Shown here in pieces: positions 59,070 to 64,000 of a DNA stretch of 64,000 nucleotides (position 1 is the stretch's first letter; each line of letters begins with the position of its first letter). The translations under genes were made by a program, and so were the position numbers. The notes under the pieces are model-generated. The model made no database searches, was not told the DNA's origin, and saw only the letters and a program-made list of their open reading frames with translations. Origin of the DNA: an uncultured Atopobiaceae bacterium. GTDB lineage: Bacteria; Actinomycetota; Coriobacteriia; Coriobacteriales; Atopobiaceae. The stretch is taken from assembly GCA_944322145.1 (NCBI GenBank), contig CALUNW010000003.1, forward strand, positions 124,001-188,000, read 5' to 3'.

Positions 59070-60275
59070 ATGGCCAAGGAGAAGTTCGATCGTTCCAAGC
59101 CCCACGTAAACATCGGTACCATTGGTCACGTCGACCACGGCAAGACCACCACGACCGCCGCTATCACCAAGGTCCTCTCTGAGACCGAGGGCTGCAAGGC
59201 CGACTACACCGCCTTCGAGAACATCGACAAGGCTCCCGAGGAGCGCCAGCGCGGCATCACCATCAACGTCGCCCACATCGAGTACGAGACCTGGGAGCGT
59301 CACTACGCTCACGTCGACTGCCCGGGCCACGCTGACTACATCAAGAACATGATCTCCGGTGCGGCTCAGATGGACGGTGCCATCCTCGTCATCGCCGCCA
59401 CCGACGGCCCCATGGCCCAGACCCGCGAGCACATCCTTCTCGCCCGTCAGGTCGGCGTCCCCTACATCATCGTCTTCCTCAACAAGTGCGACATGGTTGA
59501 CGACGAGGAGCTCATCGACCTCGTCGAGATGGAGACCCGCGACCTCCTCTCCGAGTACGGCTTCCCCGGCGACGACCTGCCGATCATCCGCGGCTCCGGC
59601 CTGGGCGCCCTCAACGGCGAGCAGAAGTGGGTCGACTCCATCATCGAGCTCATGCACGCCGTCGACGAGTACATCCCGACCCCGCCGCGTGACAACGACA
59701 AGCCGTTCCTGATGGCCATCGAGGACGTCATGACCATCTCCGGCCGCGGCACCGTCGCCACCGGCCGTGTCGAGCGTGGCTCCCTCAAGCTCAACGACCC
59801 CGTCGAGATCGTCGGCATCCGCGAGAAGCAGACCTCCGTCGCCACCGGCATCGAGATGTTCCGCAAGACCATGGACTTCTGCGAGGCTGGCGACAACGTC
59901 GGCATCCTGCTCCGTGGCATCAAGCGCGAGGACATCGAGCGCGGCCAGGTCATCGCCAAGCCCGGCTCCGTCACCCCGCACGCCGAGTTCACCGGTGAGA
60001 TCTACGTCCTCACCAAGGAGGAGGGCGGCCGTCACACCCCGTTCTTCGCCGGCTATCGTCCGCAGTTCTACTTCCGCACCACCGACGTCACCGGTGACAT
60101 CTCCGAGCTCACCGACACCAACGGCAACAAGGTCGAGATGGCTATGCCTGGCGACCACATCACCGTCAAGTGCAAGCTCATTCACCCGATCGCCATGGAG
60201 CAGGGCCTCAAGTTCGCTATCCGCGAGGGTGGCCACACCGTCGGCGACGGCCGTGTCTCCACGATTCTCGACTAA
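59070..60275 (+). CDS. tuf: Elongation factor Tu
   Basis: 401 residues. Delivers aminoacyl-tRNA to the ribosome. GTP-binding motifs [25 protein letters not shown]; domains 2 and 3 intact, ending [11 protein letters not shown]. Two ATGs are in frame (59064 and 59070); 59070 is preferred because AAGGAGG ends 6-7 bases before it. A hairpin (GCGGCGC/GCGCCGC, TTCG loop) lies in the leader. Very biased codons show high expression. Confidence 0.98.
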   Translation: MAKEKFDRSKPHVNIGTIGHVDHGKTTTTAAITKVLSETEGCKADYTAFENIDKAPEERQRGITINVAHIEYETWERHYAHVDCPGHADYIKNMISGAAQMDGAILVIAATDGPMAQTREHILLARQVGVPYIIVFLNKCDMVDDEELIDLVEMETRDLLSEYGFPGDDLPIIRGSGLGALNGEQKWVDSIIELMHAVDEYIPTPPRDNDKPFLMAIEDVMTISGRGTVATGRVERGSLKLNDPVEIVGIREKQTSVATGIEMFRKTMDFCEAGDNVGILLRGIKREDIERGQVIAKPGSVTPHAEFTGEIYVLTKEEGGRHTPFFAGYRPQFYFRTTDVTGDISELTDTNGNKVEMAMPGDHITVKCKLIHPIAMEQGLKFAIREGGHTVGDGRVSTILD

Positions 60276-60296
60276 CTTCTCTCGAAGCTAGTTCTG

Positions 60297-60329
60297 GACC
60301 CGGCGTCCCCGTGACGCCGGGTCTTTTTT
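60297..60329 (+). terminator. Terminator of tuf
   Basis: GACCCGGCGTC pairs with GACGCCGGGTC around CCCGTG... and is followed by TTTTTT. GTTCTTCTC follows directly (60334-60342). Confidence 0.92.
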
Positions 60330-60387
60330 GCGCGTTCTTCTCGCCTTTTGCGGATTTTGTGATGGGCGCCGTATCGTCGTCAGGGGG

Positions 60388-60417
60388 TTGACAACCTGGG
60401 CGTACCGATGGTATCGT
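60388..60417 (+). promoter_or_regulatory. Promoter of rpmG-tRNA-Trp-secE
   Basis: TTGACA (60388-60393) and TATCGT (60412-60417) with an 18-base spacer, 60 bases before rpmG. Confidence 0.7.
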
Positions 60418-60477
60418 TCTCCATCGCGTCACGTTCGAGGGAAACCCCCTCCAACGAGAAGTTCTTCAGGAGGATCA

Positions 60478-60627
60478 ATGCGTACTCTAGTTACCCTCGC
60501 GTGCACTGAGTGCAAGCGCCGCAATTACACCACGGACAAGAACAAGTCCAACAACCCCGATCGCATGGAGTTGAAGAAGTACTGCCCGTGGTGCCGCAAG
60601 CACACGCTTCACAGGGAGACCCGCTAA
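60478..60627 (+). CDS. rpmG: 50S ribosomal protein L33
   Basis: 49 residues; [19 protein letters not shown] and [15 protein letters not shown] with the four cysteines of the zinc-binding form of L33. ATG 60478 follows AGGAGG. Between tuf and tRNA-Trp, its classical place. Confidence 0.96.
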   Translation: MRTLVTLACTECKRRNYTTDKNKSNNPDRMELKKYCPWCRKHTLHRETR

Positions 60628-60647
60628 CCTAGGTGGGTTTTCATCAC

Positions 60648-60723
60648 AGGCCAGTAGCTCCAATGGTAGAGCGGCGGTCTCCAAAACCGTTTGTTGAGGG
60701 TTCGAGTCCTTCCTGGCCTGCCA
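60648..60723 (+). tRNA. tRNA-Trp (anticodon CCA)
   Basis: 76 bases with CCA; acceptor AGGCCAG/CTGGCCT, anticodon loop CTCCAAA, T arm AGGGTTCGAGTCCTT. Confidence 0.94.
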
Positions 60724-60795
60724 GATTTCACCACCGGCTTTCCCTTCGGGGTTAGCCGGTTTCCATGTAAGGGACCGTTTTTTAGGAGTCGATGG

Positions 60796-61179
60796 ATGGC
60801 GAACAAGGACCGTAACAAGAGGAGCGTCCGCAAGGCCCGAGCCGAGGAGCGTGCTCGCGTCGAGGCCGCCCGCGCCGCCTCTGCTCCTGAAGAGTCCCCC
60901 AAGGACCTTGCCAAGGCCGAGAAGGACGCCGCCAAGGCCGAGAAGAAGGCTGCCAAGGAGCAGCGCGCCAAGGAGCACCCCGGCCCCATCCGTCGCATTC
61001 GCAACTACCTCGGCGACGTCCGCTCCGAGATGCGCCGCGTCGTGTGGCCCTCTCGCGGGGAGCTCAAGAGCTACTCCGTCGCCATCATCGCCATGCTGAT
61101 CGTCTTTGGCATCGTCATTTGGCTCGTCGATTCCGGCATCGTCGCCGCGCTCATTGGCTACACGGGACTGAGGGGGTAG
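60796..61179 (+). CDS. secE: Preprotein translocase subunit SecE
   Basis: 127 residues, about twice the minimal SecE. The C-terminal half is standard: RRIRNYLGDVRSEMRRVVWPSRGELKSYSV then one membrane helix (AIIAMLIVFGIVIWLVDSGIV). The first 60 residues are a charged Ala/Lys/Glu tract (DAAKAEKKAAKEQRAKEH), likely helical and cytosolic. ATG 60796. nusG starts six bases after the stop. Confidence 0.93.
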   Translation: MANKDRNKRSVRKARAEERARVEAARAASAPEESPKDLAKAEKDAAKAEKKAAKEQRAKEHPGPIRRIRNYLGDVRSEMRRVVWPSRGELKSYSVAIIAMLIVFGIVIWLVDSGIVAALIGYTGLRG

Positions 61180-61184
61180 GCAGG

Positions 61185-61733
61185 ATGGCTAAGCGCTGGT
61201 ACGTGATTCACACCTACTCCGGCTACGAGAACAAGGTCAAGGCCGACCTCGAGCACCGCATCGAGACCTACGGCCTCGAGGACCGCGTCGTCGACATCCA
61301 GATCCCGACCGAGGAGGTCACCGAGATCAAGGACGGCGGCAAGCGCGAGACCAAGGAGTCCAAGGTCTTCCCGAGCTACGTTCTCGTTCGCATGGAGATC
61401 GACGACAACACCTGGGCCGTCGTCCGCAACACGCCGGGCGTGACCGGCTTTGTGGGCCTGGACGGCAAGCCCACGCCGCTGCGTCGCGACGAGTTCGACA
61501 AGATCATGCGCCGCACGGGCGCGCGCGGCACCACCGCCGCCGTCCCCAAGCGCACCGCGACCAACATCGAGGCCGGCCAGTCGGTCAAGGTCCTCTCCGG
61601 CCCCCTCGCCGACTTCGACGGCCTTGTCTCCGAGGTCATGCCCGAGTCCGGCAAGGTCAAGGTCATGCTCACGATCTTTGGTCGCGAGACGCCCGTCGAG
61701 CTCACGCTCGACCAGATTTCCGTCATCAGCTAG
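61185..61733 (+). CDS. nusG: Transcription antitermination factor NusG
   Basis: 182 residues: NGN domain (KRWYVIHTYSGYENKVKADL, FPSYVLVRMEI, RNTPGVTGFVG) and KOW domain (GQSVKVLSGPLADFDGLVSEV). Binds RNA polymerase and couples it to ribosomes or Rho. ATG 61185 follows GGCAGG. Confidence 0.97.
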   Translation: MAKRWYVIHTYSGYENKVKADLEHRIETYGLEDRVVDIQIPTEEVTEIKDGGKRETKESKVFPSYVLVRMEIDDNTWAVVRNTPGVTGFVGLDGKPTPLRRDEFDKIMRRTGARGTTAAVPKRTATNIEAGQSVKVLSGPLADFDGLVSEVMPESGKVKVMLTIFGRETPVELTLDQISVIS

Positions 61734-61823
61734 GAGATCCCGCCCACCCGGCATCGGTGAGGATAAGCTTCTCGGGCTGGGCGCTTTCATAGTACGTTCG
61801 CACACGGTTCCAAGGAGAACATC

Positions 61824-62252
61824 ATGGCCAAGAAGCAGGTCACGCACTTCATCAAGCTCCAGATTCCGGCTGGCGCCGCCAACCCCGCGCCTCCCGTCGG
61901 CCCCGCCCTCGGTGCCGCCCAGGTCAACATCATGCAGTTCTGCCAGGCGTTCAACGCCGCCACGGCGGACAAGCAGGGCGACATCATCCCCGTCGAGATC
62001 ACGGTCTACGAGGACCGCACCTTCGACTTCGTCTGCAAGACCCCGCCCGCCGCTGAGCTCATCAAGAAGGAGCTCGGCCTCAAGGGCGGCTCCGGCGTCC
62101 CCCAGCGCGACAAGGTCGGCCAGCTCTCCCAGGAGCAGCTCACCAAGATCGCCGAGATCAAGATGCCGGACCTCAACGCCAACGACATCGAGGCCGCCAA
62201 GAAGATCATCGCCGGCACCGCCCGCTCCATGGGCGTCACCGTCGCCGAGTAA
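61824..62252 (+). CDS. rplK: 50S ribosomal protein L11
   Basis: 142 residues: [63 protein letters not shown] 61824 with AAGGAGAA upstream. Part of the GTPase centre of the ribosome. Confidence 0.97.
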   Translation: MAKKQVTHFIKLQIPAGAANPAPPVGPALGAAQVNIMQFCQAFNAATADKQGDIIPVEITVYEDRTFDFVCKTPPAAELIKKELGLKGGSGVPQRDKVGQLSQEQLTKIAEIKMPDLNANDIEAAKKIIAGTARSMGVTVAE

Positions 62253-62264
62253 CACCTGCTTTAA

Positions 62265-62333
62265 GTGATGAAAGGGGACAGTCCCTTTTCATCATCAAGG
62301 AACTGATGAAAAGGGACTGTCCCCTTTCATCAC
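62265..62333. repeat. Perfect 30-bp palindrome between rplK and rplA
   Basis: Arms 62265-62294 and 62304-62333 are exact complements around TCAAGGAAC. The arms carry AAAGGGGACAGTCCC, so each arm can also fold on itself. It lies 12 bases after the rplK stop, inside a ribosomal protein operon. Confidence 0.93.
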
Positions 62334-62378
62334 CGATGTGGGAGGGCGCAAAGCCCGCTGACCACAGGAGGAAAGAAC

Positions 62379-63086
62379 ATGCCTAAGCACGGAAAGAACT
62401 ACAAGGCCGCAGCCGCCAAGGTCGATAGCGCCAAGCTCTACTCCCCGAAGGAGGCCATGGAGCTCGCCAAGGAGCTGTCCCCCGCCAAGTTTGACGAGAC
62501 CGTCGAGGTCGCCGTCCGCCTGGGCGTCGACACCCGCAAGGCCGACCAGAACGTCCGCGGCTCCATCGCGCTGCCCCACGGCACCGGCAAGACCGTCCGC
62601 GTCGCCGTCTTCGCCGAGGGCGAGAAGGCCCGCGAGGCCGAGGCCGCCGGCGCCGACGTCATCGGCTCCGACGATCTCGTCGCCCAGATCCAGGCCGGCG
62701 AGCTGAACTTTGACGCCGCCATCGCCACGCCCAACATGATGGGCAAGGTCGGCCGCCTCGGCAAGATCCTCGGCCCCCGCGGCCTCATGCCCAACCCCAA
62801 GCTCGGCACCGTGACCATGGACGTCGCCAAGATGGTCGGCGAGCTCAAGGCCGGCCGCGTCGAGTACCGCGCCGACCGCTACGGCATCTGCCACGTCCCG
62901 ATGGGCAAGGTGTCCTTCGACACCCAGAAGCTCGTCGAGAACTACGGCGCGCTCATCAACGAGCTGCTCCGCGTGAAGCCGTCCAGCGCCAAGGGCAAGT
63001 ACGTCAAGTCCGTGGTCATCTCCACCACCATGGGCCCTGGCATCAAGGTCGACTCCACCAAGACGCGCAACCTCATGGAGGAGTAG
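62379..63086 (+). CDS. rplA: 50S ribosomal protein L1
   Basis: 235 residues: [63 protein letters not shown] 62379 follows AGGAGGAAAG. In many bacteria L1 represses its own operon, but no L1-binding mimic was identified before rplK here. Confidence 0.97.
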   Translation: MPKHGKNYKAAAAKVDSAKLYSPKEAMELAKELSPAKFDETVEVAVRLGVDTRKADQNVRGSIALPHGTGKTVRVAVFAEGEKAREAEAAGADVIGSDDLVAQIQAGELNFDAAIATPNMMGKVGRLGKILGPRGLMPNPKLGTVTMDVAKMVGELKAGRVEYRADRYGICHVPMGKVSFDTQKLVENYGALINELLRVKPSSAKGKYVKSVVISTTMGPGIKVDSTKTRNLMEE

Positions 63087-63122
63087 CAGCGCGTTCTTCT
63101 CGCTTGGAGATTTCTTGAGTGC

Positions 63123-63174
63123 TTGACGGGCGTCTTGCGTCGTGCCACAATGGCCTATGCGCAAGACGCCCGTC
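63123..63174 (+). promoter_or_regulatory. Promoter of rplJL inside a 15-bp inverted repeat
   Basis: TTGACG (63123-63128) and CACAAT (63146-63151) are 17 bases apart. The -35 box runs into GACGGGCGTCTTGCG (63125-63139), whose exact complement is at 63160-63174, so the inverted repeat encloses the -10 box and the expected start of transcription. Confidence 0.6.
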
Positions 63175-63175
63175 T

Positions 63176-63320
63176 TGTGTATCACCAGCACGTCCGCTGC
63201 CAAAGACAGCCGGTGCCGCAAGGCTCAAAGGGGAAACCCGCCTGCCGAGGTGGTCTCAGAGATTGCATCTTCGAGGACCCCGCTTTGGCCGCGCCAGCGG
63301 GGTCTTCTCATGCGGAAGGC
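63176..63320 (+). ncRNA. L10 (L12) leader, ribosomal protein autoregulation element
   Basis: The block CCAAAGACAGCCGGTGCC... CAAGGCTCAAA ... CCTGCCGAGGTGG (63198-63252) matches the L10-binding leader found before rplJ in Firmicutes and Actinobacteria. A stem GACCCCGCT/AGCGGGGTC with TTCTC follows (63276-63309) and may be the attenuator. When L10-L12 binds, expression of rplJ-rplL falls. Confidence 0.85.
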
Positions 63321-63374
63321 CCGCCTGTCGGCGGTTCGTGCCCGACCGCATCGAAGAGGAGGTGTACAGAACAC

Positions 63375-63896
63375 ATGCCGTCCAAGTCCAATGTCGCTAT
63401 GCTCGAGAAGGTCGCCGGTTCCCTGGAGGCCTCCAGCGGCGTCTTCGTTGTTGACTACCGTGGCCTCTCCGTCAAGGAGACTCAGGAGGTCCGCCGCGCC
63501 CTGCGCGAGGCTGGCGCCGAGATGAAGGTCTACAAGAACAACATCGTCAAGATCGCCCTCGAGAACGCCGGGATGCCCAACATCGACGAGATGCTCGCCG
63601 GCACCTGCGCCTACGTCTTCTATGAGAAGGACCCCGTTGATGCCGCCAAGGTCATCAAGGAGCAGTCCGAGAAGCTCAAGAAGATGGCGTTCGTCGGTGC
63701 CATCGCCGATGGCAAGGCCCTCACGGCAGATGAGGCCAAGGCCTACGCCGACCTGCCCAACCGCGAGCAGCTCATGGCTCAGATCGCTGGTCTCATCAGC
63801 GGCTTCGCGCGCGACATCGCCGTGTGCGTCAAGGAGGTCCCCGCTGGCCTCGCCCGCACCGTCAACGCTGTCTCCGAGCAGAAGCAGGCTGCCTAG
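63375..63896 (+). CDS. rplJ: 50S ribosomal protein L10
   Basis: 173 residues: VFVVDYRGLSVKETQEVRRAL, YKNNIVKIALENAGM, GTCAYVFYEKDPVDAAKVI; the C-terminal helix binds L7/L12 dimers. ATG 63375 is chosen because it gives the family's N-terminus; the longer upstream frame overlaps the L10 leader and is rejected. Confidence 0.97.
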   Translation: MPSKSNVAMLEKVAGSLEASSGVFVVDYRGLSVKETQEVRRALREAGAEMKVYKNNIVKIALENAGMPNIDEMLAGTCAYVFYEKDPVDAAKVIKEQSEKLKKMAFVGAIADGKALTADEAKAYADLPNREQLMAQIAGLISGFARDIAVCVKEVPAGLARTVNAVSEQKQAA

Positions 63897-63989
63897 CAGC
63901 GGCGCGGCCTGTCCGCGCACCCCGAGGCGCCCGCCTCACAACACAAGGACAATCCGCGCACGCCGCGCGGGATCGAAAGGAAACCTAAA

Positions 63990-64000
63990 ATGGCTAAGCT
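63990..64000 (+). CDS. rplL: 50S ribosomal protein L7/L12, first codons
   Basis: ATG GCT AAG CT at the window edge, 93 bases after rplJ, with AAAGGAAA upstream. Only four codons are visible; the assignment rests on the universal rplJ-rplL order. Confidence 0.8.

Overview
The window is GC-rich, gene-dense chromosomal DNA. Its gene content is Firmicutes-like (glgCD-type glycogen operon, Veg, YitT, DisA, ClpC, YhbY, mannose-family PTS, DUF218 protein) but its base composition is actinobacterial. That mix points to class Coriobacteriia, probably an Olsenella/Atopobiaceae-like gut or oral bacterium. This is inference from gene content and composition; no rRNA is present. No prophage, complete insertion sequence, transposase or CRISPR array is visible.

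Layout. 1-10.3 kb: a glycogen operon (end of glgB, then glgP, glgC, glgD, glgA and a GH13-GH77 fusion) that makes and breaks down glycogen. 10.5-14 kb: mfd. 14.2-15.2 kb: a YitT membrane protein, divergent from a catabolic operon at 15.4-21.8 kb. That operon has two FrlB-like SIS deglycases around a complete mannose-family PTS (IIAB, IIC, IID), then a HAD phosphatase and a GntR/UTRA regulator. It resembles the Gfr system for fructoselysine and glucoselysine. 21.9-25.9 kb: a DUF4160/DUF2442 pair, mazG, a DivIC-like protein, a Ppx/GppA phosphatase and two tRNAs. 25.9-30.8 kb: two paralogous repeat-type proteins of unknown role, an iron alcohol dehydrogenase, yhbY and a Cof phosphatase. 30.8-38.5 kb: murE with a degenerate Mur-ligase paralogue, rph-rdgB, nagB, an M24 peptidase, veg-ispE and two tRNAs. 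38.7-44.7 kb: a secreted amidase with ricin-type repeats, another HAD protein, a DUF218 protein, glycerate kinase and a membrane-tethered spermidine-synthase-like protein. 44.8-58.3 kb: tatA with a zinc ribbon, greA, lysS fused to an HD domain, an unknown nuclease-like gene flanked by inverted repeats, clpC, disA-ispD-ispF, cysS-rlmB-NYN RNase. 58.4-64 kb: the classical tRNA-tuf-rpmG-tRNA-secE-nusG-rplKAJL region, with an L10 leader.

The most unusual layer is intergenic. At least ten palindromes share a GGACAG core; two are perfect with arms of 50 and 55 bp, and several contain the stop codon of the gene before them. Two further repeat families each occur twice, a ~195-bp repeat occurs as inverted copies around one unknown gene, and a short motif (GAGAAGAAC) recurs in promoters, repeats and terminator loops. 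No transposase that could mobilise these repeats is in the window.

The best candidates for undescribed biology are: the repeat-flanked PD-(D/E)XK-like protein at 48.2-49.3 kb, the P-loop-less Mur ligase next to murE, the TatA-zinc-ribbon and LysRS-HD fusions, the histone-H1-like tail on GlgB, and the GGACAG palindromes.
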